A stretch of DNA of 64,000 nucleotides from Oxalobacteraceae bacterium UBA6704 (lineage in GTDB: Bacteria; Pseudomonadota; Gammaproteobacteria; Burkholderiales; Burkholderiaceae_D): positions 1 through 64,000 of the forward strand of contig DKJA01000180.1 in assembly GCA_002454505.1 (NCBI GenBank), given 5' to 3'. Under the pieces are notes generated by a model. The model was not told where the DNA came from and did no database searches. It saw only the letters and a program-made list of their open reading frames with translations. Position 1 is the first letter of the stretch. Every line of letters begins with the position of its first letter. A program made the translations under genes and the position numbers. Positions 26,283 through 35,098 of the stretch are shown here, in pieces.

Positions 26283-27542
26283 CTAATCGACGGAGTCGTC
26301 ATCCGGCTCATCGCCACGGGCCAGCGCGGCCTGCACCGCGCGCACGCGGGCGTTGCGCACCATGTCGGGAATGCGCTGCGGCTGCTCGGCCAGGCCCAGT
26401 GCGATCTCGCCGGCATTCACGGCACGGGCGGCGGCCAAGGCCTTTTCGAGATGCGCGCGCTGCGGGAATGGCGTGTCGGCGAAGCTGCCCGATGGGCCAA
26501 TGCGGCCGCGCGCATCGCACTCGGTCGCCTGCAGCAGCTGGAGGAAACGCGCCGGCTTGCGGAATGCGTCGGCCCGTTCGAACAGCTTGACGACCGTGCG
26601 GCAGCGCAGTTCCAGCGCGCGGGCCACGTTGCCGTGTTCGCGCGCCGTCAGCACGGCCAGGTCGCGGCATTCGGTGGGCACTTTCAGCCGTGCGCACACT
26701 TCCTTCACCAGCGCCACGCCGAGGCCTTCGTGGCCGTGATGGGCCGGCCATTTGTCGGCCGGCGTGACGCCCTTGCCCAGGTCGTGCAGCAGCGCCGCGA
26801 AACGCACCGGCAGTTCCAGCTCCTGCGACGCGGCATAGTCGACCACCTGTTCCATGTGGATGCCGGTGTCCACTTCGGGATGCCATTTCTCCGGCTGCGG
26901 CACGCCCCACAGGCAGTCCAGCTCCGGCACGATGCGCGCCAGCGCGCCGCAATCGCGCAGCACCTGCAGCATGCGCGACGGCTTCTGCTCCATCAGCCCG
27001 CGCGACAGTTCCTGCCACACGCGCTCCGGCACGAGGGCATCCACTTCGCCTTCGTCGACCATCCGGCGCATCAGCGCATTGGTTTCCGGCGCCACCGTGA
27101 ATTCCGGATAGCGTGCAGCGAAGCGGGCCACACGCAGGATGCGTACCGGGTCTTCCGCGAACGCGTCGGACACGTGGCGGAACACGCGGCGGGCGATGTC
27201 GCCCTGGCCGTCGAACGGATCGGTCAGCGTGCCGTCTTCGGCACGTGCAATCGCATTGACGGTGAGGTCGCGCCGCACCAGGTCCTGCTCCAGCGTGACA
27301 TCGGCCGCGGTATGGAAGACAAAGCCTTTATAGCCGGGCGCCGTCTTGCGTTCGGTGCGGGCCAGTGCGTATTCCTCCTGCGTGGCGGGATGCAGGAAGA
27401 CGGGGAAATCCTTGCCGACGGCGCGGAAGCCCTGCGCCACCATCTGCTCCGGCGTGGCGCCGACGACGACGTGGTCGTGGTCCTTGACGGGCAGGCCGAG
27501 CAGCTCGTCGCGCACGGCCCCGCCGACGACATAGGTTTTCAT
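26283..27542 (-). CDS. cca: CCA-adding tRNA nucleotidyltransferase
   Basis: 419 residues; adds or repairs the 3' CCA of tRNAs. Class II nucleotidyltransferase motifs are present: GGAVRDELLG near residue 7, KDHDHVVVG with the metal-binding acidic residues, RRDLTVNAIA, and EDPVRILRVARFAARY. An HD domain (LLHDLGKG) near 245-255 shows the bacterial bifunctional form with phosphohydrolase activity. ATG 27542 overlaps the stop of the GST gene (ATGA), so the two are translationally coupled. Confidence 0.95.
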   Translation of the reverse strand: MKTYVVGGAVRDELLGLPVKDHDHVVVGATPEQMVAQGFRAVGKDFPVFLHPATQEEYALARTERKTAPGYKGFVFHTAADVTLEQDLVRRDLTVNAIARAEDGTLTDPFDGQGDIARRVFRHVSDAFAEDPVRILRVARFAARYPEFTVAPETNALMRRMVDEGEVDALVPERVWQELSRGLMEQKPSRMLQVLRDCGALARIVPELDCLWGVPQPEKWHPEVDTGIHMEQVVDYAASQELELPVRFAALLHDLGKGVTPADKWPAHHGHEGLGVALVKEVCARLKVPTECRDLAVLTAREHGNVARALELRCRTVVKLFERADAFRKPARFLQLLQATECDARGRIGPSGSFADTPFPQRAHLEKALAAARAVNAGEIALGLAEQPQRIPDMVRNARVRAVQAALARGDEPDDDSVD

Positions 27543-28249
27543 TTTTCGTCGGCGTTCGTGCCGGCCGGCCCTGCTTCCGCGTGGGCTTCTTCGATCCACC
27601 GTGCGACGGCCGGATGATTGCGCACACGCGCGCAGTAGGCGGACAGCGCCGGCGGCAGCGCCACGCCATACGTCTTGAAGCGGGTGACCACCGGCGCGAA
27701 GAACGCGTCCGCAATCGAGAAATCGCCGAACAGGAACTCGTTGTGGCCGAAGCGGCTCAGGCACTCTTCCCAGATCTCGCTGATGCGGCCGATGTCGGCC
27801 TGCGTGGCCGGCGTGCGGCCCTGGCCCGGCAGGCTGGCGCGGATGTCCATCGACATCGTGCTGCGCAGGCTGGCGAAGCTGGAATGCATCTCGGCGCACA
27901 CGGAGCGGGCCAGCGCGCGCGCCGCCACGTCCTGCGGCCACAGGTGCTTGTCGGGGAACTGCTCGGCCAGGTATTCGCAGATCGCCAGGCTGTCCCAGAT
28001 GGTGATGTCGCCGGCCAGCAGCACCGGCACGCGGCCGCTGTCGCTGTACTGGGCGATGCGGTCGGCGGTGTCAGGCCGGTCCAGCCACACGCGCACTTCG
28101 GTGAACGGAATGCCGAAGGCGGTCAGCGCCACCCATGGCCGCATCGACCATGAAGAGACGTTCTTGGTACCGATGACGAGCGTCAGGCCCGGTTCGCGGG
28201 CGGCGGCCAGCGTCTGGCTCAGGGTGGGATCGAGGTCGATGGTCTGCAT
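27539..28249 (-). CDS. Glutathione S-transferase family protein
   Basis: 236 residues with an N-terminal thioredoxin-like domain (TKNVSSWSMRPWVAL; the SSWSxR motif places the likely catalytic Ser) and a helical C-terminal domain (FLFGDFSIADAFFAP). The usual RVPVLLAGD cis-Pro loop and DSLAICEYL glutathione-binding segment are present. Such proteins conjugate or reduce small molecules with glutathione; the substrate is unknown. It lies between the lytic transglycosylase and cca on the same strand. Confidence 0.88.
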   Translation of the reverse strand: MQTIDLDPTLSQTLAAAREPGLTLVIGTKNVSSWSMRPWVALTAFGIPFTEVRVWLDRPDTADRIAQYSDSGRVPVLLAGDITIWDSLAICEYLAEQFPDKHLWPQDVAARALARSVCAEMHSSFASLRSTMSMDIRASLPGQGRTPATQADIGRISEIWEECLSRFGHNEFLFGDFSIADAFFAPVVTRFKTYGVALPPALSAYCARVRNHPAVARWIEEAHAEAGPAGTNADEK

Positions 28250-28273
28250 GGGAAAATCAAGTGGGAGTGCCGC

Positions 28274-30259
28274 TCAGCGGCTGGAGAAACTGGTCTGCTG
28301 CTCTTCCTGCAGGGTGTAACCCTTCGGCGTGACGGTGCCCAGCCGCGATTTGAGCGACTGCGGGCGGCCTTCGAACAGCGCCGCGTAATAGGTGGCGTTG
28401 GTCATCACGTTCTTCACGTAGGTGCGCGTTTCCGAATAGGGGATCGACTCGATGAAGATCGTGGAATCCATCGGCTTGGTCAGCACCGCGCGCCACGAGC
28501 GCAGCCGGCCCGGGCCCGCGTTGTAGGCGGCGGTGGCCAGCACCTGCGAGCCGTCCATGCTGCCGAGGACCATGTTCATGTAGTTCGCGCCCAGCAGGAT
28601 ATTGGTGCGCACGTCGGTGAGCATCTCCTGCACGAAGTCGGTCAGGCCGATCTTCTTGGCGACCCAGCGCCCGGTGGACGGCATCACCTGCATCAGGCCC
28701 GACGCGCCGGCCGACGACTGCGCCGTCATGATGAAGCGGGACTCCTGCCGGATCAGGCCATACACCCACGCGCGGTCGAGGCCCAGCGTGCGGGTGGTGG
28801 GCTGCATGATCTCGTCGTGCGGGGCCGGATAGCGGTGCGTGTAGTCGGCCAGCACGCGGGTGCGCTCGGACGTGTACACCATGCGGTCGAGGATGTGCTG
28901 CTGGCGCGCCAGTTCGGCCACGGCGATCAGTTCGCGGTCGGTCATGCCGCGCACCGTCCAGTTCCATTCGCGCGTGCCTTCGAAGCGCAGGCGCATGTCG
29001 AAGAAGCGCAGCGCGCGCTGCAGGCCGGGATGCGCGGCCACGGCGGCGATCTCCGCCGGCGTGACGGGCGCGCCCGGTGCCGGAATGCTGACGGTGCGGC
29101 CCAGTTCTTCGGCGGCCAGCAGACCGTAGTAATCCTGGCGGTCGGCGATGCTCTGGTAGAGGAACTGCGCTTCGGCCGGCGTGCCCCCCGTTTGCGTGAC
29201 TGTGCGCGCCTGCCAGTACACCCAGGTGGGATCGGCGCGCAGCTTCGGCGGCATCGCCGCGATGTACTCGCGCACCTGCTTCCAGTTCCCGTCGCGCAGC
29301 GCGTAGCGGGTGCGCCACTGGTGCTGGTCGAGCGACAGCGGCGCGGCGGCGGCGCGGCGCCAGTAGTCGGCCGTCTCCGGCGCCAGCGTGTACGACGACG
29401 GCAGCGCGATATTCGCCCAGCCGATCGCCTGCTCCTGCGGCGTCAGCTTCGGCAGCGCCTTCTGCAGCGCCAGCACGGACAGTTTCACGCTGGTGCGCGC
29501 GGCGCGGCCCAGCGCGATCAGGAAGATCTCATGGTCGGCCGCCGTGGCGCCCGGGCCCTTGGCCAGCACGAGGGCCGGCGTGTCGATGGCCTGGGCCACC
29601 TTCTTGTCCGAGCCGTTCAGCAGCATGATCGTGCGGCGCGCGGGACCGGTGGCATTCGTTTCTCCGGCCAGCCGCACCTGCGCCCACAGGTCGGCCGTGG
29701 TGAACTGGCCCGTCTGCGCCAGCGATGCGATCAGCGCCGTGCAGCCGTCGCCGTAGTACTGGGGATTGATCAGCAGTTCGCGCGCGGCCACCGCCACGTT
29801 TTCGCCCTTGGTCAGGCGCGACAGCAGCGCGTAGCATTTGACCTGGGTGTCGTCCTGCAGCACGAACAGGGGATACTGCTGGTCGAACAGCGCCCAGTCG
29901 CGCCGTTTGCCCAGTTCCAGCAGCCAGTCGTTGCGCATGCGGTCGGCGATGGCGCTGCCGTTGTAGCGCTGCAGGAAGTCGAGCACCTCGCCATTGGAGG
30001 CGACGGTGAAGTGGGATTTCAGCCGATAATAGTCGACGTAGGATGGAATGTCGTAATCGGTGAGCCGGCCGGCATAGAATTCGGCCTTGGCCGCATCGTT
30101 GCGGCGGACGGAATCGCGCAGCAGCAGGAACGCGTCGTCTTCCTTGCGGGTGGCACTACCGGCCTCCTGCGCGACAGCCGGCGGTGCGGCGATGCCGCCC
30201 AGCGTCAACAGCGAGGAAACCAGGGTGGCGGCGGCAAACCATTTCGACCGGGAAATCAA
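28274..30259 (-). CDS. slt: Soluble lytic murein transglycosylase (Slt type)
   Basis: 661 residues; cleaves peptidoglycan glycan strands with formation of 1,6-anhydro ends. TTG at 30259 was chosen as start because GAGAG precedes it and it gives a signal peptide ending AVAQ. The long alpha-superhelical U/L region covers residues about 35-450. The C-terminal catalytic domain has the Glu in YGLIRQESRF and the SSAGASGLMQVMPST and AYNAGPGRL motifs. It is divergent from the formyl-THF cyclo-ligase gene (22 bases between the starts). Confidence 0.9.
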   Translation of the reverse strand: MISRSKWFAAATLVSSLLTLGGIAAPPAVAQEAGSATRKEDDAFLLLRDSVRRNDAAKAEFYAGRLTDYDIPSYVDYYRLKSHFTVASNGEVLDFLQRYNGSAIADRMRNDWLLELGKRRDWALFDQQYPLFVLQDDTQVKCYALLSRLTKGENVAVAARELLINPQYYGDGCTALIASLAQTGQFTTADLWAQVRLAGETNATGPARRTIMLLNGSDKKVAQAIDTPALVLAKGPGATAADHEIFLIALGRAARTSVKLSVLALQKALPKLTPQEQAIGWANIALPSSYTLAPETADYWRRAAAAPLSLDQHQWRTRYALRDGNWKQVREYIAAMPPKLRADPTWVYWQARTVTQTGGTPAEAQFLYQSIADRQDYYGLLAAEELGRTVSIPAPGAPVTPAEIAAVAAHPGLQRALRFFDMRLRFEGTREWNWTVRGMTDRELIAVAELARQQHILDRMVYTSERTRVLADYTHRYPAPHDEIMQPTTRTLGLDRAWVYGLIRQESRFIMTAQSSAGASGLMQVMPSTGRWVAKKIGLTDFVQEMLTDVRTNILLGANYMNMVLGSMDGSQVLATAAYNAGPGRLRSWRAVLTKPMDSTIFIESIPYSETRTYVKNVMTNATYYAALFEGRPQSLKSRLGTVTPKGYTLQEEQQTSFSSR

Positions 30260-30281
30260 TGTACGGCTCTCAAGTAGTGAT

Positions 30282-30887
30282 ATGACCAGCGACCCTAGAA
30301 TACCACGCCACACTCTTGCGCAACCAGTCGTTACCGCACAGATACAGACCCCGTCAAAAGGCCAGTTGCGCAAGGAACTGCTGGGCACGCGCCGGGGCCT
30401 CGATGCCGCCACGCGGGCGCAGTGGGATGCCGACATCTGCCGCCATATCGTCGAATGGTGGCACACCTCCCGAATACCCGCATTGGGCGTCTACTGGCCG
30501 CTGCGGGACGAGCCGGACCTGCACCCCGCCTACGCCGAACTGGCGCGGCTGGGCGTGCAGCTGCTGCTGCCCGTCGTGCTGAAAAAAGATGCACCGCTGG
30601 ATTTCGCGCTGTGGCAGATCGGCGAACCGCTCGTGCAGGATGCGATGGGCATCGCCGTACCGGCCGAGCTGCGCATCGAACCGTATCCGCCGGCGCTGGT
30701 GGTGCCCTGCCTGGGATTCAATTCGGCAGGATTCCGGCTGGGCTACGGCGGCGGCTTCTACGACCGCACGCTGGAAAAAGCACCGCGGCCGGCGACGATC
30801 GGCATCGCGTATTCGTGCCTGGAGGCGGAGTTCGGCAACGATGGCCACGATGTGGCTTTGGACCGTATCATCACGGAAGCTGGCTAA
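30282..30887 (+). CDS. 5-formyltetrahydrofolate cyclo-ligase
   Basis: 201 residues; converts 5-formyl-THF to 5,10-methenyl-THF with ATP. The Lys/Arg-rich N-terminus (KGQLRKELLGTRRGL) and the C-terminal GFRLGYGGGFYDRTL motif identify the YgfA/FAU1 family. Start ATG 30282 was preferred to longer forms that run antisense into slt. It converges with metF, another one-carbon gene, across palindrome C. Confidence 0.92.
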   Translation: MTSDPRIPRHTLAQPVVTAQIQTPSKGQLRKELLGTRRGLDAATRAQWDADICRHIVEWWHTSRIPALGVYWPLRDEPDLHPAYAELARLGVQLLLPVVLKKDAPLDFALWQIGEPLVQDAMGIAVPAELRIEPYPPALVVPCLGFNSAGFRLGYGGGFYDRTLEKAPRPATIGIAYSCLEAEFGNDGHDVALDRIITEAG

Positions 30888-30893
30888 AAAAAG

Positions 30894-30932
30894 TTGCCCG
30901 AAAAATGGGGTCTGTCCCCATTTTTCAGGCAA
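30894..30932. repeat. Dispersed palindrome C (GGGGTCTGTCCCC type)
   Basis: Single hairpin form: arms 30894-30910 and 30916-30932 (17 bases, one mismatch) around TCTGT. Its inner part AAAAATGGGG/CCCCATTTTT matches the arm units of palindrome B at 11819. It exactly fills the gap between the converging cyclo-ligase and metF genes and could terminate both. Confidence 0.85.
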
Positions 30933-30936
30933 TGTT

Positions 30937-31767
30937 TCACTTCACCAGCCGCTGCCAGATGGCGGTGGTGGCGGCCACCTGGTTCATGCTGTAGAAGTGC
31001 AGGCCGGGGGCGCCGCCGGCGAGCAGGCGCTCGCACAGGGCGGTGACGACGTCGAGGCCGAAGGCCTTGATCGATGCGCTGTCATCGCCGAAGCTGGACA
31101 GCTTCAGCCGCACCCAGCGGGGAATCTCGGCGCCGCACATGTCCGAGAAGCGCATCAGCTGCGTGGTGTTGATGATCGGCATGATGCCGGCCACGATGGG
31201 CACGGTGACGCCCGCCTTCTGCGCCGCGTCGACGAACTGGAAGTACGCGTCGGCGTTGTAGAAGTACTGCGTGATCGCCGCATTGGCGCCCGCGTTCACC
31301 TTGCGGACGAATGCGTCGAAATCGGCCTGCGGCGACTTCGCCTGAGGGTGCACTTCAGGGTAGGCGGCCACTTCGATGTGGAACCAGTCGCCCGTCTCGG
31401 CGCGGATGAATTCCACCAGCTCGTTGGCATAACGGAACTCGCCGGCCGCGCCGTAGCCGCTGGGCAGGTCGCCGCGCAGCGCGACGAGCCGCTTGATGCC
31501 GTGCGACTTGTATTGCTGCAGGATGCCGCGGATCGATTCGCGGGTGCCGCCCACGCACGACAGGTGCGGCGCCGCGTCTTCGCCGGCGGCGAGGATTTCC
31601 AGCACGGTGTCCAGCGTGCCCTGCTGGGTGGTGCCGCCCGCGCCGAACGTCACGGAGAAATATTTCGGGTGCAGCTCGGACAGCTTGGCGCGCGTCACGC
31701 GCAGCTTTTCAGCCCCTTCCGCCGTCTTCGGCGGAAAGAACTCGATACTAAAATTGTGGTCAGCCAT
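30937..31767 (-). CDS. metF: 5,10-methylenetetrahydrofolate reductase
   Basis: 276 residues; reduces methylene-THF to methyl-THF, the methyl donor for methionine synthesis, with FAD. Recognisable segments are FSIEFFPPKT at the N-terminus, the FAD/folate loop LRGDLPSG, and the PIVAGIMPI strand. Length is the usual short bacterial form. It overlaps the end of the small membrane protein gene by 8 bases and belongs to the ahcY-holin-metF group. Confidence 0.94.
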   Translation of the reverse strand: MADHNFSIEFFPPKTAEGAEKLRVTRAKLSELHPKYFSVTFGAGGTTQQGTLDTVLEILAAGEDAAPHLSCVGGTRESIRGILQQYKSHGIKRLVALRGDLPSGYGAAGEFRYANELVEFIRAETGDWFHIEVAAYPEVHPQAKSPQADFDAFVRKVNAGANAAITQYFYNADAYFQFVDAAQKAGVTVPIVAGIMPIINTTQLMRFSDMCGAEIPRWVRLKLSSFGDDSASIKAFGLDVVTALCERLLAGGAPGLHFYSMNQVAATTAIWQRLVK

Positions 31768-32110
31768 CGGCGTCTTTCAACAACAGGGAGGAAAGGGCCC
31801 AGGAAATGATGCTGTACAGCAGTGCGCCACCGACGGCCGCCCAGAAACTCGTCACATTGAAGCCGCTGACGAATTGCGACACCAGCCAGAACGTGAAGCC
31901 GTTGACGATGAAGATGAACAGGCCCAGCGTCAGCACGGTCACGGGCAGGGTCAGCAGCAGCAGCAGGGGGCGGATCAGCGTATTCACCAGGCCCAGGATG
32001 AGCGCCGCAATCAGGGCTGCGCCAACGCTCGTGACGTCGACGGAATGCATCAGGTAAGGCACTGCGAACAGTGCCGCGGCATTGATGAACCAGGTCAGGA
32101 CCAAACGCAT
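31760..32110 (-). CDS. Small membrane protein (phage holin family 4-like, YvlD type)
   Basis: 116 residues, almost entirely hydrophobic with about four transmembrane helices. The segment ALILGLVNTLIRPLLLLLTLP is typical of the family. Despite the family name these chromosomal proteins are not linked to phage lysis. Its position between ahcY and metF is, from memory, common in betaproteobacteria; the role is unknown. The stop codon overlaps the start of metF. Confidence 0.82.
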   Translation of the reverse strand: MRLVLTWFINAAALFAVPYLMHSVDVTSVGAALIAALILGLVNTLIRPLLLLLTLPVTVLTLGLFIFIVNGFTFWLVSQFVSGFNVTSFWAAVGGALLYSIISWALSSLLLKDADG

Positions 32111-32142
32111 AAGAAAAAGCCTCGCAGCAAAAAATTCAGTCT

Positions 32143-32166
32143 AAAAAAAGGCCGGCATTGCCGGCC
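32143..32166 (-). terminator. Rho-independent terminator after ahcY
   Basis: Reverse-strand stem GGCCGGC/GCCGGCC with a 3-base loop followed by seven Ts, 18 bases after the ahcY stop. It separates ahcY from the small membrane protein gene, so metF may have its own promoter or rely on read-through. Confidence 0.85.
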
Positions 32167-32183
32167 GGCCTTCACGCTGTCGA

Positions 32184-33599
32184 TCAATAACGGTAGTGAT
32201 CAGGCTTGTAAGGGCCTTCGACTTTCACATTGATGTAGGCGGCCTGCTCTTCCGTCAGTTCGGACAGTTGCGCGTTCAGCTTTTTCAGCTGCAGGCGGGC
32301 AACCTTCTCGTCCAGGTGCTTCGGCAGCGTGTACACGCCTACCGGGTACTGGGCCGTGTTGGCGAACAGTTCGATCTGGGCGATCGTCTGGTTGGCGAAC
32401 GACGAGCTCATCACGTACGACGGGTGGCCCGTGCCGCAGCCCAGGTTCACCAGGCGGCCTTCGGCCAGCAGGATGATGCGTTTGCCGTCCGGGAAGATCA
32501 CGTGATCGACCTGCGGCTTGATGTTTTCCCAGGTGTATTTCTTCAGCGCGGCGACGTCGATCTCGTTGTCGAAGTGGCCGATATTGCAGACGATCGCCTG
32601 GTCCTTCATCTTCAGCATGTGCGCTTCGGTGAGGATGTGGTAGTTGCCGGTGCAGGTGACGAAGATGTCGCCGTGTTCGGCGGCGTAATCCATCGTCACG
32701 ACGCGGTAGCCTTCCATCGCCGCCTGCAGTGCGCAGATCGGATCGATTTCGGTGACCCACACTTGCGCGGACAGCGCGCGCATCGCTTGCGCCGAGCCCT
32801 TGCCCACGTCGCCGTAGCCGGCGATGACGGCGACCTTGCCGGCGATCATCACGTCGGTGGCGCGCTTGATGCCGTCGACCAGCGATTCGCGGCAGCCGTA
32901 CAGGTTGTCGAACTTCGATTTCGTCACGGAGTCGTTGACGTTAATCGCCGGGAAGGCCAGCTTGCCGTCCTTGTGCATCTGGTACAGGCGATGCACGCCG
33001 GTGGTGGTTTCTTCCGTCACGCCGAGGATTTCCGGCAGGCGCTTCGAGTACCACGTGGCATCTTTCGCCAGGCGGGCCTTGATCGCGTTGAACAGGCAGA
33101 TTTCTTCTTCCGAACCGGGATTGTCCAGCACGGAGATGTCTTTTTCGGCACGGGCCCCCAGGTGCAGCAGCAGCGTTGCATCGCCGCCGTCGTCCAGGAT
33201 CATGTTCGAGTAGACGCCTTCGCCCGGCCATTCGAAGATGCGGTGGGTGTAGTCCCAGTAGTCATCCAGCGATTCGCCCTTGATGGCAAACACGGGCGTG
33301 CCGGCGGCGGCGATGGCGGCGGCGGCGTGGTCCTGCGTCGAATAGATATTGCACGATGCCCAGCGCACTTGCGCGCCCAGCGCTTCCAGCGTCTGGATCA
33401 GCACGGCGGTCTGGATGGTCATGTGCAGCGAACCGGTGATGCGCGCACCCTTCAGCGGCTGGGCGGCGGCGTATTCTTCGCGAATCGCCATCAGGCCCGG
33501 CATTTCCGTTTCGGCGATCTTGATCTCTTTGTCGCCCCAGCCGGACAGGCCGATGTCGGCAATGATGTAATCCTGGGAATCTTTGAGTACGGCGTTCAT
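32184..33599 (-). CDS. ahcY: S-adenosylhomocysteine hydrolase
   Basis: 471 residues; cleaves SAH to adenosine and homocysteine. The family's NAD-binding loop GYGDVGKGSA, the SLHMTIQTAVL start region, the GCRESLVDGIKRATDVM segment and the C-terminal KPDHYRY are all present. Length matches the long proteobacterial type. Start ATG 33599 is preceded by a strong AGGAGG. The leader contains an SAH riboswitch, so the enzyme should be made when its substrate accumulates. Confidence 0.97.
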   Translation of the reverse strand: MNAVLKDSQDYIIADIGLSGWGDKEIKIAETEMPGLMAIREEYAAAQPLKGARITGSLHMTIQTAVLIQTLEALGAQVRWASCNIYSTQDHAAAAIAAAGTPVFAIKGESLDDYWDYTHRIFEWPGEGVYSNMILDDGGDATLLLHLGARAEKDISVLDNPGSEEEICLFNAIKARLAKDATWYSKRLPEILGVTEETTTGVHRLYQMHKDGKLAFPAINVNDSVTKSKFDNLYGCRESLVDGIKRATDVMIAGKVAVIAGYGDVGKGSAQAMRALSAQVWVTEIDPICALQAAMEGYRVVTMDYAAEHGDIFVTCTGNYHILTEAHMLKMKDQAIVCNIGHFDNEIDVAALKKYTWENIKPQVDHVIFPDGKRIILLAEGRLVNLGCGTGHPSYVMSSSFANQTIAQIELFANTAQYPVGVYTLPKHLDEKVARLQLKKLNAQLSELTEEQAAYINVKVEGPYKPDHYRY

Positions 33600-33631
33600 C
33601 ACGCCTCCTTTCATGTTGAGAAAAAAGTGAC

Positions 33632-33698
33632 GTGAGCGCGGTTGCAGAAGTGTCCGAGCCTGGCGAACCGCTGATGGGTTCGTCGCAACGCTCCTCGG
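33632..33698 (-). promoter_or_regulatory. SAH riboswitch in the ahcY leader
   Basis: Read on the reverse strand, the leader starts CCGAGGAGCGTTGCGACG, continues with CGCCAGGCTCGG and ends with CGCGCTCAC. These are the conserved blocks of the SAH riboswitch: CCGAG pairs with CTCGG, and GAGCG pairs with CGCTC in the pseudoknot. It ends about 22 bases before AGGAGG. In known examples SAH binding frees the ribosome-binding site and turns ahcY on. Confidence 0.9.
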
Positions 33699-33710
33699 AG
33701 AACGGGCATT

Positions 33711-33717
33711 TTATAAC
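33711..33717 (-). promoter_or_regulatory. Probable -10 box of the ahcY promoter
   Basis: The reverse strand reads TTATAAAA here, 13 bases before the riboswitch begins. No clear -35 is visible; TTGCGG lies at a spacing of about 19. Palindrome E ends its left arm only about 25 bases further upstream. Confidence 0.45.
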
Positions 33718-33742
33718 AAAAACCCTGAGGCGGGTCCGCAAT

Positions 33743-33849
33743 GGGACTGTCCCCGGTTTCATGGGGCCTGTCCCCGGGGTTGTTTTTCGCGCGACGGCGA
33801 GCGGAGTCAGAAGCGACCCCGGGGACAGTCCCTTGCAGGGACAGTCCCC
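33743..33849. repeat. Dispersed palindrome E (double GGGGAC-GTCCCC units)
   Basis: Left arm about 33743-33781 and right arm about 33815-33849, imperfectly inverted, each with two copies of the 13-base core (variants GGGACTGTCCCC, GGGGCCTGTCCCC, GGGGACAGTCCC and GGGACAGTCCCC). Loop about 33 bases. It lies between the metK stop and the ahcY promoter. It is built like palindrome D at 18918. Confidence 0.85.
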
Positions 33850-33855
33850 GCTGCA

Positions 33856-35022
33856 TCACAGCCCGGCGGCAGCCCGCAGCGCAGCGGCCTTGTCCGTACG
33901 CTCCCAGCTGAACTCCGGCTCTTCGCGGCCGAAGTGGCCGTAGGCGGCCGTCTTCTGGTAGATCGGGCGCAGCAGGTCCAGCATCTGGACGATGCCTTTC
34001 GGGCGCAGGTCGAAGTATTCCTGCACCAGCTCGGCGATCTTCTCGTCCGGGATCACGCCGGTGCCTTCGGTGTAGACGGTGATGTTGATCGGACGGGCCA
34101 CGCCGATCGCATACGACACCTGCACCTGGCACTGGCGCGCCAGGCCGGCGGCGACGACGTTCTTCGCCACGTAGCGGGCCGCGTAGGCGGCCGAGCGGTC
34201 GACCTTCGACGGATCCTTGCCGGAGAACGCGCCGCCGCCGTGCGGGGCTGCGCCGCCGTACGTGTCGACGATGATCTTGCGGCCGGTCAGGCCGCAGTCG
34301 CCCTGCGGGCCGCCGATGACGAAGCGGCCGGTCGGATTGACAAGGAACTTGGTGCCGTTCAGCCATTCCTTCGGCAGCACGGGACGGATGATCTCTTCGA
34401 TCACCGCTTCTTCGATCTGCTTGTGCAGCATTTCCGGCGCATGCTGGGTGGACAGCACGACGGTGTCCACTGCCACCGGCTTGCCGTTCACATAGCGCAG
34501 CGTGACCTGCGATTTCGCGTCCGGGCGCAGCCATGGCAGGCGGCCATCCTTGCGCAGCTGCGACTGGCGTTCCACCAGGCGGTGCGCGTAGTAGATCGCG
34601 GCCGGCATCAGTTCCGGCGTTTCGTCGCAGGCGTAGCCGAACATCAGGCCCTGGTCGCCGGCGCCCTGGTCCAGGTCGATGCCGGCGCCTTCGTCGACGC
34701 CCTGGGCGATGTCCGGCGATTGTTTATCGTAGGCCACCAGCACGGCGCAACCCTTGTAGTCGATGCCGAAATCGGTGTTGTCGTAGCCGATGCGCTTGAT
34801 GGTTTCGCGGGCCACCTGGATGTAGTCGACGTTGGCGTGCGTGGTGATTTCGCCGGCCAGCACGACGAGGCCGGTATTGCACAGCGTTTCCGCAGCGACG
34901 CGGGCCGTCGGATCCTGGGCCAGGATGGCATCGAGGATCGCGTCGGAAATCTGGTCGGCGACTTTATCGGGGTGGCCTTCCGACACGGATTCGGAAGTGA
35001 AGAGGTAATCGGTTGCAGACAT
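33856..35022 (-). CDS. metK: S-adenosylmethionine synthetase
   Basis: 388 residues; makes SAM from methionine and ATP. Motifs SESVSEGHPDK at the N-terminus, GAGDQGLMFGYA, and GGAAPHGGGAFSGKDPSKVDRS (ATP P-loop-like and metal sites) are intact. Start ATG 35022 has AGGAG in front. Together with ahcY and metF on the same strand it forms the methyl cycle block. Confidence 0.97.
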   Translation of the reverse strand: MSATDYLFTSESVSEGHPDKVADQISDAILDAILAQDPTARVAAETLCNTGLVVLAGEITTHANVDYIQVARETIKRIGYDNTDFGIDYKGCAVLVAYDKQSPDIAQGVDEGAGIDLDQGAGDQGLMFGYACDETPELMPAAIYYAHRLVERQSQLRKDGRLPWLRPDAKSQVTLRYVNGKPVAVDTVVLSTQHAPEMLHKQIEEAVIEEIIRPVLPKEWLNGTKFLVNPTGRFVIGGPQGDCGLTGRKIIVDTYGGAAPHGGGAFSGKDPSKVDRSAAYAARYVAKNVVAAGLARQCQVQVSYAIGVARPINITVYTEGTGVIPDEKIAELVQEYFDLRPKGIVQMLDLLRPIYQKTAAYGHFGREEPEFSWERTDKAAALRAAAGL

Positions 35023-35071
35023 CGCAAGCTCCTGAAGTTGATTGGCAGTTGAGCAAAAAATAAATAAGACT

Positions 35072-35098
35072 GTCGCAATCAACCATATGGCTTGCGAC
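35072..35098 (-). promoter_or_regulatory. Inverted repeat in the metK upstream region
   Basis: GTCGCAA (35072-35078) and TTGCGAC (35092-35098) form a perfect 7-base inverted repeat around a CCATATGG palindrome, 50-76 bases before the metK start. It could be an operator or an RNA hairpin. It does not match a SAM riboswitch class that I know. The flanking 35023-35236 region is AT-rich and also holds the acyltransferase promoter and a CGGAGC/GCTCCG hairpin at 35193-35207. Confidence 0.35.
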
